From G963664115 sp965216035 (lineage in GTDB: Bacteria; Acidobacteriota; Terriglobia; 20CM-2-55-15): DNA of 64,000 bases. The notes under the pieces were generated by a model. It was not told the DNA's origin. It did not search any database and saw only the letters and a list, made by a program, of their open reading frames with translations. Shown in pieces: positions 8,410-19,084 of the stretch; position 1 is the stretch's first letter; each line of letters opens with the position of its first letter. The stretch spans positions 452,587 through 516,586 of the forward strand of contig CBDCFM010000018.1 in NCBI GenBank assembly GCA_965216035.1, in the 5' to 3' direction. The translations under genes were made by a program, and so were the position numbers.

Positions 8410-11007
8410 TCAAGGAACCGGCACCCGTTCCTTCAGTTCTTCAAACCAGTTGAGGACGATAATGATCTGCGGCAAGCTGACATCCCCGCTGTTTTCGACC
8501 GGACGGACGGCGAGAAAGCGTCCGTCGTCCGGCGAAATGTCGTAAGACCGGCCATTGGCACCTGAAAAATACGGCCACTCCAATAGCAGCTGCGGAGTCT
8601 GGTGTTCGAACGGAGAATCGATATCGACTGGGACCGCCATCAGACGTGGCGGTGTCCCGGGCTCCAGATAAAACAGTTCCTCGCCGTCTCGTCCCCAAAG
8701 AGGCCGTGACCCACCCGCTGTGGATATCGGCCACAGGTTGTCATTCACCATTGGGAATGGCCGCACATAAATTTCAAATTGACCCGATTCATCGGACTCA
8801 TAGGCCATCCACTGGCCATCGGGCGAGAGGTCGGCGTTGCGCTCGATGAACTCACTAGCTAGAAGCCATTCGGTCTCGGCACCGTCTTCGAACGCAATCA
8901 TCCCGATGTTGTCGAGCGTCTCCGGATGATTTTGTTCCCTGAAGACCAGAAGACGGTCTTCGGAAGCAAAAGAATACGGGTTGGGGCCCTGCGTTCCACT
9001 TCCCACAGCCGCAGTCAGCAATTCGACCGAACCCGTGTTGTTGGAGGCTTTCCAGTCGATAGACGTGTCGGTTACCGAACCGAAAGCGATCCGAGCGTCT
9101 GCCGCGGTCCACACCGGATATCCCTCCCCTCCCTCCGCCGTTGTCAACCTGAACGAATTTTCGCTGCCAAAGTTCCAGACCCAGATGTCTCCGTCTTGGT
9201 TGACTTCGTCGACTGCCACACGACTGCCATCATGAGATATGCGAGGGTATTCGTAGGCGCGGGGCTGGGCGGGAATCGTTTCCTCCGCCCCGCCATCGCG
9301 CTCCACCCAAACCAGCTCTCGTTCGGTCGTGGCACCCGCTCCCGGAATGTAAGCCAACGATCCGGAATCGGATACGGCATACTGCATCGGTGCGGGCCGA
9401 ATCCCCTCGACAAGCGGAACCGGTCCGCCGGTGACTTCAAGGTTTCCCAGGTCGAATGGAACTGCCAAGAGGACTCCGTCCAACCCGTAGACTATATGTC
9501 CCGTAGAGAGATACCGGGGTCGAACACCTGAGAACAATACCTGCCGGTCACCCGAGACGAGCGATTCCACCAAGATTTGGCCCTGTTGCGTATTCCCTTC
9601 CCTGTAGAGGACCCACTCTCCACCTGGCAGGATCTCAGGAGAGCCCAGATTCCCCATTTCAGGAGACGACGCAATGAGCACTTCAGGAGTCCCGCCATTG
9701 GCCGAAACCGTGTTGATGACTCGACCCATCTCAGCCCATACGATCATGTCGTCAGCTCCCCATGTGGGTGTGCCAAACGGGTTTCCGTTGGTGTTCGCTA
9801 GGGTCACGGGAGCGCCGCCGCTGACGGCTATCTTCTTCAATTGCGTGTCGTCGTCAGACCAGTAGCCAATCCATTGCCCGTTAGGCGAAAAGAAGGGATA
9901 GTGGGGGTTCTCGTCGATCCCGGGAATCGGAGTGGATTCGAGGGAATTCATCAGCCTCATGTGGAGCTGTCGGTTCGCGGCGTACACAATTCTCGAACCG
10001 TCAGGAGAAATGGTCAGAATCGAACGATTGGCCAAATTCGTGAAGGCTTGCCCCTCTGGGAGTGTATACGAGGAACGAGTAACGCTGCCCGGCTCGACCG
10101 GCATCAGGACCATCCTTGTGGCGACGACTGCGACGGCTACGGCAAGAAATGTCACCGCCACCCACAGCAGCTTCGACTGCGGTGCTGCATGAACAACATC
10201 AGCAACCGGCTGGACGATGACGCCACTGGGATCTACCAATACCTTCTCAATGTCCACCTTCACATCGCCGATGTCCTGGAATCGTTTGGTAACAGACTTT
10301 TCGAGACACCGTTCTACCACTTCCCTAAGTCGTGGATGGAGATTCGTGGGTAGCGTGTCCCACTTCGGCTCCAAACTAATCACTGCGGCAAGAGATTCGG
10401 TAGCATCCGAGGCACCGAAGGACTGCCGACCCGTCAGCATCTCGTACAACACACATCCGAATGCCCATACGTCAGTGCGTTTATCTACTGTTCGACCCTT
10501 CGCTTGTTCGGGACTCATGTATGCAGCCGTGCCGAGGATCACTCCCTGCTGGGTCGCGGCCATACTCAGCGTCGGTGAGTTCGATACGGTCGCTTCGGCA
10601 GCATCCCCTTCAAACGCTTTCGCCAACCCGAAGTCCAGCACCTTCACTTTTCCATCAGGCGTAACTTTGATGTTGTCCGGTTTGAGATCCCGTTGAATGA
10701 CGCCTTTCTCGTGGGCAGCTTCGAGAGCTTCGGCGATTTGCAAAGCGAGCCTTAGAGACTCTTCAGCTGGGATCGCGCTATGCTTGATTCGGTCGCCCAG
10801 TGTGGGGCCTTCGACGAGTTCAAGAACGAGGAACCGTACACCTTCTTGTTCTTCGAGACCGTAGATTGCTGCAATGTTGGGGTGGTTCAGAGATGCCAAC
10901 AACTTCGCTTCACGTTCAAACCGCGCAAGTCTGTCGGTGTCCTTAGCGAACTCTTCAGGCAGTGTCTTGATCGCAACTTCACGCCCGAGTTTGGTGTCCT
11001 TGGCCTT
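8410..11007 (-). pseudogene. Kinase 2: Ser/Thr kinase with PD40 propeller, 5' end removed at IS
   Basis: The frame is open from the IS256-like end (11007) to the stop at 8410. It enters at KDTKLGREVAIKTLPEEF, so only the first ~28 residues with the start codon and glycine loop are missing. The rest of the kinase is complete (catalytic lysine in VAIK, RDLKPDNI, DFGLA, MSPEQA), followed by one membrane helix (LLWVAVTFLAVAVAVVAT) and a six-bladed-type PD40 propeller ending VLNWFEELKERVPVP. The HRD motif reads QRD here. The flank on the other side of the IS is a different kinase gene, so the 5' end was deleted rather than displaced. Confidence 0.85.
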
Positions 11008-12374
11008 GAGGTCATTACAAAAGGTGTGTAAAAGTCATCAGGCGGCGGCCTTCGATTTGGACACGACTCTGATGCCGTCAGCGAATTGCTGACCATCATA
11101 GACCTCTTGTAAGAGATCGGAACCCTTTAAGTGCCGCCAAGCCTTCTCAGCGACACGCAGTAACCTCCAGATCATCGCAGTTGCATTCTCGACACGCTTG
11201 AAGCGACGAGCGGCGTTGGTTCTCAACCGCACCATGTCGAAGGGTGACTCAACGATGTTGGTCGTTCTCAGATGCACCCAGTGTTGCTTCGGGAACGCAT
11301 AGAAGGTGATCATCCGATCCCAGTCCCGCAACAGCGTCTCACCCGCCTTCGGATAGTTCTTTTGATATCGGCGAATGAACTGATCCCGTTTACGTTCGCA
11401 TGCGGCTCGGGAGTCGGCGAAGGCCATCCCGTGGAGAAGCTGCCTGGCCGCCGGCTGGTCGGTCTTTGGCAGGTGATCCACCACGTTCATCGACTTGTGG
11501 TTCCAGCAGCGTTGTTCCTGGCCCTCGGGGTGTTGCTCGGCCAGGGCGGACCAAATTCCCAGGTGACCATCGGCAACGGTCAGTCGTCCCAGCTTCAGAC
11601 CCCGATCCCTGAGGTTCCGCAGAATACGACTCCAGGATTCCTTGCTCTCCCTCTGACCGCTCTCACAGGCCAACAGCACTTTACGCCCGTCTGACAGGCC
11701 TGCGATGATCACCAGTAGTGCCGCCCGTTCTTTCGCGATCCCCGCTTTTACGTACAAGCCGTCCGCCCAGTGATACACCACCTCAAGCTCGGACAGATCC
11801 TGCTGGCTCCACTCGTCGTATTCCAGTTGCCATGTCGATTTCAGCCGTTGAATCGACGCCCGCGACAACGGAGCGCCCGCACCCAGCAGTCCGCGCATTG
11901 CCTGCTCGAAGTCTCCTGTGGCCAGGCCGTGAAGATAGAGTTCGGGAAGCAGTTGCCCCAGCTGCTTCGATTTCCGGTGAAAGTACGGCAGAATCTCACT
12001 CTCGAAGCGCTCGGTCGTGTTCCGGACCCGGGGCCGACGAACCTCCATCGTTCCGTTCAACATCGCAAACCGTCGCGGTTTCCCGTGACCGTTCCGGTAG
12101 CCCCGTCGATCCGAACTCCGCTCCGATTTCCTTCGACCCAAGAACTGCGTCACTTCGTCTTCCAGAAGTTCCTGGAGCCTATCCTGCACTCGTGATCGCG
12201 CCCAATCTTCCAGAACCTCATACTGCTTCGTTGACGCCGCTACTTCCGGTGTGTTCTTCTTCTCCATGGGTGGTGTACCTTTCTCCCGGTTGGCCCCGGG
12301 ATTTTCTTACGGTTAATAGTTCACCGAAAGCGTACACCGCCTTTTTCTTTTTACACACTTATTGGAACGACCTC
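11008..12374 (-). mobile_element. IS256-family element type A, copy 2 (1367 bp), no target duplication
   Basis: Same ends and length as copy 1. The 8 bases outside each end differ (TTGGCCTT at 11000-11007, CTTCCAAC at 12375-12382), so no target duplication is present. The left flank is the 5'-truncated kinase 2 and the right flank the 3'-truncated kinase 3. This is the arrangement left by recombination between two IS copies or by an IS-adjacent deletion. Confidence 0.92.
11038..12267 (-). CDS. IS256-family (mutator type) transposase
   Basis: 409 residues, near-identical to the protein at 3572-4801, with the same DDE signature blocks (HWADGLYVKA, VADGHLGIW, NIVESPFDMVRLRT). The start is the ATG after GAGAAAGGT on the minus strand. 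No disruption is seen. Confidence 0.93.
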   Translation of the reverse strand: MEKKNTPEVAASTKQYEVLEDWARSRVQDRLQELLEDEVTQFLGRRKSERSSDRRGYRNGHGKPRRFAMLNGTMEVRRPRVRNTTERFESEILPYFHRKSKQLGQLLPELYLHGLATGDFEQAMRGLLGAGAPLSRASIQRLKSTWQLEYDEWSQQDLSELEVVYHWADGLYVKAGIAKERAALLVIIAGLSDGRKVLLACESGQRESKESWSRILRNLRDRGLKLGRLTVADGHLGIWSALAEQHPEGQEQRCWNHKSMNVVDHLPKTDQPAARQLLHGMAFADSRAACERKRDQFIRRYQKNYPKAGETLLRDWDRMITFYAFPKQHWVHLRTTNIVESPFDMVRLRTNAARRFKRVENATAMIWRLLRVAEKAWRHLKGSDLLQEVYDGQQFADGIRVVSKSKAAA

Positions 12375-14330
12375 CTTCCAACACTCCCGGCCGCCTAACT
12401 TCGTCTTTCAGAACGACGAACAACTGACCATCATCCCCTACATCAAATCCTCCACCCAAGCCTGACAAGTTGGGAAAGTCTTCGTCCAATGCAACTTGCG
12501 ACGTCCCAGCTTCAATCCGCCCGTCATCCATGGCGATCGTAACCTCGAAGATGAGGACGCGATTGTTCTCTATCGGGGTCTCGTAGTACAGCCTGTCAGA
12601 GTCACGATCCCAGACCGGGTTCTCTCCCCCGTCGGTAGACACGCGAATCGGTCGACCGCCATTCGGATAATCCTCAACCCAAACTTCGGGTCTGCCAGAC
12701 TCGTCTGAAACGAACGCCAGAAACCGACCGTCGGGGGAAAAGGCTGCATCCGACTCGTCGGCTGTTGGGTTACCCAGAAGAAGCGACGGCTCGCCGTCTC
12801 GTGGCAGTAACCAGATGTCACCGGCTCCTGCACTCCCGTCGCGGAACGCAAGTACATCACCATTGGGTGACCAGGACAACGGGACCTGGTCGCCTTCTCG
12901 AATCAATAACGGTTCGGGAGCAACGGTACCCGCAGTGTCTACCTCAAATATGTCGAATGTCCCCTCGCGGTTAGAAGAAAAAGTGAGGCGCGTTCCGCCT
13001 GGTGTCCAAACTTGAAAGCGACTGCTTTCGCTGGTGTCCAAGGGAGTGAACGTACCGCGGTCGAGATCGCGAATCACGATCTCGTCGCGACCGCCTACCA
13101 GATGGCGGCCCACCGCAAGAAAGCGGCCATCCGGCGACAATAGAGGCGGTCCGTGGTGTACACCCTGAAAGGCCTCTCCTACTTTGGCCAGCAAGGTGCC
13201 ATCACCGCCCAATAACTCCGGCGGCACAGCCCGGTCAAGCCGCTGGGAATACACAAGCGTGCCGTCATTCGTCAGATCGAATGCGTTGTATCCAAAGGTT
13301 GAGAAATTGATACCTTCGAGAAATGGTACAGCCGGGGCGAGCGTCTCAAGTGTTTCCCGATTGATGGGAGCAGCCCACAACGTTCCCCTGCGGGCGAAGA
13401 TCAGGTGACCCGTTGGCGTGACACGCGGTGATCCTCCCACCATCAAGGTCCGCTCAGCGCCCGTCTGAAGTACGTGCAGGCGAACAGGACTGGTACTATT
13501 AGTGCCTCCCCATACGGTATAGGCCAGGATGTTGCCGTCGGGCGTCACCCAGGGCCACCGGTGATCCACTTCACCGGCCTGCGCAGCGACCCGTGTTATC
13601 AGTTCAGGTGTGCCGCCAGCGGCAGTGATTCGCGAGATGCCTTCGGGACCACCAAACAGAATGTTGTCTGTACCAGCCCAGGTGATCCCAAATGGGTTCT
13701 CCGGTAGTGGATGAAGGGAGACTGCGGCACCACCCGCGAGTGAAACCATTCTTAGCTGCTGGCCGTCACTGAAGGCAACCCACGCCGCATCTGGAGAGAT
13801 GGCTGGGACACTCTCTATGCCTTGCGTACCCGTGATAGGAACTATCTCGGTGGAATCAATTCGGCGAACAAAGAGTTGCGGTCCGGCGGGTCCCGTCCCC
13901 CGCACAGCTAAAATGCGTCCACCTGGATCCACGGCCAATCTATTGTCAGGGAGGACTAAGGGCGAACCATCGTCCGTCAATAAGTTCAGCGCATATCGCC
14001 GGACAGGACTTGACTGAGGACTTGGAGGGGTCACGAGAGAAAACCAAGCCGTGGTGGCCAATGCTAACGTCAGGATAGCGGCGACCGCCCACGGTAGCCT
14101 CGATTGCGTTTTGGCCTGACCAACCATTATCGGCGTCTCTTCTGAGCCTGATTCGGTTACCCACTTCACTTCACGCATCACGTCCGAAGCAGTCTGCCAT
14201 CGCTCATCAGGATCTTTGGCAAGACACCTCTTCACAACATGATCGAGCGAACGTGGAGTCATCACCTCCAAATCGGTCATCGACTGCGGCTCGGAGTTCA
14301 TGATCGCGCCGATCAAACTGGCCTGACTCT
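12375..14330 (-). pseudogene. Kinase 3, C-terminal propeller part (both ends cut by IS)
   Basis: Continues the kinase that starts at 16394. It resumes at SQASLIGAIMNSEPQS, goes through the end of the kinase domain (VVKRCLAKDPDERWQTASDV), a membrane helix (LPWAVAAILTLALATTAWF) and a PD40 propeller with blades such as FSPDGRFLAFVSDESGR. It ends abruptly at FVVLKDEVRRPGVLEG, where the IS256-like element begins; the usual short tail (VLNWFEEL type) is absent, so about 20 residues are lost. The 5' side is interrupted by the IS3-like element. Confidence 0.83.
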
Positions 14331-14393
14331 GAGGTGCTCCCCAAAATTCGGACAGGTCACTAAGGTGTAAAATCGCTACCTCGGGAGAGACAG

Positions 14394-14690
14394 ATGAAGA
14401 AGCGAGGGCGGAAGCAGTACAGCGCAGAATTGAAGGCAAAGATTGCCGTGGAAGCGGTGAAGGGACAGCGCACGATCCAGGAAATCGCGTCCCACTACGA
14501 AGTTCACCCGAACATGGTGACGAAGTGGAAAAAGCAAGTACTCGACGGCGTATCGGACATCTTCTCCAATGGCCGAGTACAGGCCAGTGAAGCCGATGAG
14601 CAAGTGCAGGCGGAACTCTACCAACAGATCGGAAAATTACAGGTCGAGGTGGAGTGGCTCAAAAAAAGTCGGGACTTTCCCGTTAGAGCA
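14394..14690 (+). CDS. IS3-family OrfA (HTH and leucine zipper)
   Basis: Begins MKKRGRKQYSAELKAKIAVE and contains the HTH TIQEIASHYEVHPNMVTKWK, then a heptad-like zipper (LYQQIGKLQVEVEWLKK) as in all IS3-family OrfA proteins. The zipper ends at an A7 run (14661-14667). In this copy the frame does not stop soon after the A-run but stays open to 15785 by chance. The coding part homologous to OrfA ends near 14670-14690, so the 3' limit given is approximate. Confidence 0.7.
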
Positions 14691-15528
14691 TCGACGACCA
14701 TGGATCGAATCGAATCACGACGAGTTGAGCATCGTCGAGCAGTGTCGGTTGACCGGCGTGTCCCGATCGGGACTCTACTACACACCGGTGGGCGAGAGCG
14801 CCGAGAACATCGCGTTGATGCGTCTGTTGGACGAGCAATATACGCGAACCCCGTTTTACGGGATTCGGCGTATGACCTGGTGGTTGCAGACGCAAGGTCG
14901 GCGGGTCAATGCGAAGCGGGTGCGGCGACTGATGCGGCTCATGGGACTGGAAGCGATCTATCCCAAACCGCAGTTGTCGATGCCGGCCCCGGGACACCGG
15001 ATTTACCCATACCAGTTGCGCAATCTGGAGATTGTGCGTCCCGATCAGGTGTGGGCCACGGATATAACCTACATTCGACTACGGCAAGGATTCATCTATC
15101 TGGTGGCGATCATGGACTGGTTCAGCCGGTACGTGCTGGCCTGGGAAGTGTCCACGTCGATCGACAGCGGATTTTGCGTGTCGGCACTGGACTGGGCGCT
15201 GACGAAAGCGCAACCAGAGATTTTCAACACGGATCAGGGTGCGCAGTTCACCAGCAATATCTTCACGGGCCGGCTCGAAGACCAGGGCATCACGATCAGC
15301 ATGGACGGTCGGGGCCGGTTCCTGGACAACATCTTCGTCGAGCGCTTATGGCGAACGGTGAAGTACGAGGAAGTGTACCTGAAGGACTACTTGAGCGTTC
15401 CCGAAGCGATCGCAAACCTGAACCTCTATTTCAGGTTTTACAATCAGGAACGCGGCCATCAAGTATTCGACTATCAGACGCCCGAGGCCGTGTACTTTCA
15501 GCGCGCGCCGAGGGCCTGTGGAAACTGA
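14662..15528 (+). CDS. IS3-family OrfB, DDE integrase-like transposase
   Basis: From the A-run the frame reads EHRRPWIESNHDELSIVEQC, then the rve catalytic core with D in VWATDITYIRL, D in IFNTDQGAQFTS and E in IFVERLWRTVKYEEVYL, the IS3 DDE signature. It has no good start of its own and would be made as an OrfAB fusion. It lies +1 relative to OrfA at the A7 run, whereas the family normally uses -1. One more A would give the normal arrangement, so this copy may have lost a base. Confidence 0.8.
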   Translation, partial: KKVGTFPLEHRRPWIESNHDELSIVEQCRLTGVSRSGLYYTPVGESAENIALMRLLDEQYTRTPFYGIRRMTWWLQTQGRRVNAKRVRRLMRLMGLEAIYPKPQLSMPAPGHRIYPYQLRNLEIVRPDQVWATDITYIRLRQGFIYLVAIMDWFSRYVLAWEVSTSIDSGFCVSALDWALTKAQPEIFNTDQGAQFTSNIFTGRLEDQGITISMDGRGRFLDNIFVERLWRTVKYEEVYLKDYLSVPEAIANLNLYFRFYNQERGHQVFDYQTPEAVYFQRAPRACGN

Positions 15529-15708
15529 CGCAGCTATGCAAATCCCCACACCATGCGGATTCCCACAGTTGCTTGAAAACAGCCTCGAAGACTCGGCTTT
15601 TTCACCGTTCCCACAGGCCCGACGGCGGGCTAAATATCAACCCATTTCAGCGGCGGCGATCCACCTTAAGACCCAGGATTTCCTGTCCGAAGAATGGGGA
15701 GCCCCTCC

Positions 15709-16394
15709 CTCTTCCCCTCAAACGCCCTCTTCCCGGTGACCATCTCGTACACCACAGCACCGAACGCGAAGATGTCCGTCCGTGAATCCGCTTCCTTGCC
15801 TTCCAGTTGCTCCGGTGCCATGTACTGCAACGTACCGATGATGGACCCTTCAGCCGTGAGGGGCTTGGAGGCATCCTCAGTCGCCATCTGTGAGAACGTC
15901 GAGGCCGGTCCAGCGTCGCCCTTCAACTTTGCCAACCCAAAATCCAACAACTTCACACCCGACTTGGTCAACATGATGTTGCCGGGTTTCAAGTCCCGGT
16001 GAACGATCCCTTGCCGGTGGGCCTTGTCGAGCGCGTCGGCGATCTGGATGGCGTATTCCAGGGCTTGGTCCAGTGGTAGCCGTCCTTTCTCTAACCTCGC
16101 TGCTAGAGTGTCCCCCTCCACCAATTCCATGACGAGGTAGTGGGTGCCGTCCTGTTCACCGACATCGTGGAGGGTGCAAATGTGGGGGTGGTTCAGACTG
16201 GAGACGGCCTTGGCCTCACGCTCGAATCGTTCCCGGCGCTGGGGGTCATCGGCCAGGTGTTCAGGGAGGACTTTGATGGCGACGGTACGGTCCAAGCGCG
16301 TGTCGGTGGCGGAATACACTTCGCCCATACCGCCACTGCCGATGGGGGCTGTGACTTGGTAGGGGCCGAGTCGTGTGCCGGGTGTTAACGCCAT
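15709..16394 (-). pseudogene. Kinase 3, N-terminal Ser/Thr kinase part
   Basis: Starts MALTPGTRLGPYQVTAPIGS just two bases after the stop of kinase 4 (TGA CC ATG), so the two kinases form an operon. It shows glycine loop GSGGMGEV, VAIK lysine (41), HRDLKPGNI, DFGLA and MAPEQL, and is cut inside the kinase C-lobe at FEGK by the IS3-like element. The rest of the gene is at 12375-14330. Confidence 0.85.
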
Positions 16395-16396
16395 GG

Positions 16397-19084
16397 TCAG
16401 TTCGTCGGCACGAGGCGTTCGAGTTCGGTGAACCAGTTTTGGACGACGACGACGGAAGCGGGGACCTCATTCCGCTCATCCGCTGGTGTGGCAATGAGAA
16501 AACGCTGCCCATCGCGGCTGACGGCATACTGGTCAACCCCAACACGAACTTCCAGGTCTGTTTCAAAAAGTGGCATCGGGATTCCTGGCGCAAACCCGTC
16601 TTGAGTTTCTATTTCTACGGCCATCAGAGTGCCGTCGAGGGACAAATAGAACAACTCCCGTCCATCGGAGCGCCATCGTGCCTGTACCCCTCCTCGACCT
16701 GATACCTGAACGCGTTAACCCGTGGGCGGGTACTCCGCAACGTAGACCTCCATGCCTCCACCCGTACGATCTGCGTTGTAGGCAATCCACCTTCCGTCCG
16801 GTGAAAAATGAGGTTCATCGAGGTCCAAAGCTTCGTCGATGACCACCGGGGTCTGGTCGCCCTCCAGGGGTACCACGGCAACCTGCTCGGCGTCTCCTCC
16901 TGTAAAGGTCAGCGCCAGGAACTGACCGTCGGCACTCCAGTCTTCGGCCCAGCTTGAACGTGCGTCGGACATCTGAAAAACGACACCCGCGTCGCCACCA
17001 CGCGCCGGAATAGAAAACACCAGGCCCTCAGCTCCAGAGACGAACACAACGCGGTCCCCATCTGGGGACCAGATAGGGTCACCGCTAAATACGGGTGCTT
17101 GAGAACCGGAAGTGATCAATATCGAACTAATGTTGCGTTGCAAATCGGTAATCCAAAGCGAATTGGTCCCCATTCCGGTGAGCTGCTGAGAGACAACACG
17201 AGCGTCATCCGACGTCAGATCGAAGTTATTGAACCCCTCTGCCGGTTCACCTACCAATCCCAGGACTTCCCCATTCCGATCGAACCATGTCAGTTGTGTT
17301 TGATTCGCCCCAAAAACTGGGAGATAAATCAGTGTTCCGTCGGTGGACACACTGTAGTTTGCTGCGCCTGTACGACTTCTGGACGACCGAGATACTCCCT
17401 GCAATAGCGACACACGGCTGCCTCCCAACGTGAGTCGACCCGGGTCAAACGGCACACCAAATATCCCGTTCTCGAAAGCGTAGACGAGATGGCCCGTCGG
17501 AATGTAGCGCGCCTCACTTCCGCCTTCCAAGATGGTTGTCCTCTGACCTGACGCAAGGGAGCCGACCACAACCTCGGCAGCATCCCAGTCGTTGACAGTC
17601 GTCGTGGCGCTGAAAAGCACTGAGTCTCCATCGGGCAACAACTGTGGGCCGTAGAGCAGTTCTCCTTGCTGTGCCGGAATGACCAGGGCGGGCATCCCGC
17701 CGGTTGCGGGCACGCGCACAATGCCTTCAGGTTGGCCGAAGAGTATGGTGTCGTCAGCCGCCCACGTCGCACCCAAGGGGAGTGCAAGGTTGTTACTGAT
17801 GACAACTGGTGCACCACCATCGATAGATACTCGCTTCAGCTGAAGCGAACCGCGGTCGAAGTAGCCAACTGACTGTCCATTTGGCGAGAAGAACGGGTTG
17901 GCCATGTTCCCCCCCGTTCCAGGAACGAACTGCGCTTCCAATGCGTCCCTCCGGTGAAGATAAAGGCCATCTAAGGTCTTGTAGACAAACTGACGGCCAT
18001 CTGGAGACAAAGCGATGACTCTTCGGCCTGGATTTCCAAAGTCTCGATCAGCCGGGATCTCGTACTCGAAGCGATTGACGACTAATGGAACCCCAACGGG
18101 CCACAGGCTCCGGGCAACTAGGCCAACCACGAGGCCACCAAGCAGCAACCCAGCCACTGCTACGGGAAGAGTCTGTCGCCAGGTAGGCGGAGACACATCA
18201 ACCTCGTCGACAGCCTGACGTGCAGTCGTCTCAAACACGCCTTCCAGTGCCAGTCGAATAGCAGCCATGTCCCCGCCGCGCTGCCTCGCGTCCTTCTGCA
18301 AGCACACCTTCAGTGTCTGCCGCACTCTCGATGGAACTTCGGGCGGTAGCACATCGAAGTCGGGCTCTCGCTGTAAGACCTTGGAGAGCGTCATCGAGAC
18401 ATCCTCGTCGGCGAACGCTTGGTGACCCGTCAACATCTCGAACAGCACAACACCAAACGACCAAATATCAGCTTGCTTCCCCACCGGCTTGCCCCTTGCC
18501 TGCTCCGGGCTCATGTAAGCCGCTGTACCCAGGATGATCCCTTGCTGTGTCGCCGCCATACTGAGGGTCGGTGACATCGACACGCTCGAAGCATCGCCCA
18601 CAGGGTCCATCGCCTTCGCTAACCCAAAGTCCAGCACTTTCACCGTACCGTCAGGTTTCACCTTTACATTGGCGGGCTTCAGATCCCGATGGATGATCCC
18701 TTGTTCGTGTGCGGCCTCCAGGGCTTTCGCGATCTGTTTGGCGATAGGTAGTGCCTCATCAACGGGAATCGGGCCTTGCGCAATGCGGTCGGCGAGGGTC
18801 GGCCCTTCAACCAACTCCATGACGAGGGCGTGGATGCCGGTGGATTTTTCAAATCCGTATATCTGGGCGATGTTTGGGTGGTTGAGCGATGCGAGGGTTT
18901 TGGCTTCGCGTTCAAATCGGGCGAGCCGTTCGGTGTCCTGGGCAAACTCCGTGGGCAGTACTTTGATCGCAACTTGTCGGTTCAGACTGGTATCGGTGGC
19001 GCGGTAGACCTCACCCATTCCACCTTTACCCAGGGGGCCGGTGATCTCGTAGGGGCCGAACTGGGTGCCTGCCTGAATGGCCAC
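16397..19084 (-). pseudogene. Kinase 4: Ser/Thr kinase with PD40 propeller, in-frame TAA
   Basis: 895 codons if read through. Contains GKGGMGEV, VAIK (41), HRDLKPANV, DFGLA, MSPEQARG, one membrane helix (LPVAVAGLLLGGLVVGLV) and a PD40 propeller (LSPDGRQFVYK, FSPNGQSVGYF, WSPDGDRVVFV, FSPDGRWIAYN). A TAA at 16715-16717 interrupts it after VAEYPPTG. The same frame continues with RVQVSGRGGVQARW, GRELFYLSLDGT and the conserved tail VVVQNWFTELERLVP. The stop is a single nonsense change, not a frameshift, and removes the last ~106 residues (a blade or more). The start ATG at 19084 begins MAIQAGTQFGPYEITG. Confidence 0.82.

Larger units (their letters stand above)
14331..15708 (+). mobile_element. 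IS3-family element (1378 bp) inserted in kinase 3
   Basis: Terminal inverted repeats share GCTCCCCA and TTCGGACAGG at both ends. The 4-bp sequence CTCT directly flanks both sides (14327-14330 and 15709-15712). Removing the element plus one CTCT restores the kinase reading as FEGKSQASLIGAIM, matching relatives, so this is the true insertion footprint. It carries the usual two overlapping ORFs. Confidence 0.9.

Noticed and set aside
14394..15785. A 463-codon open frame through the IS3-like element
   Set aside because: After residue ~90 it is the wrong frame of the OrfB transposase; the real DDE motifs lie in the overlapping frame. The openness comes from codon bias.
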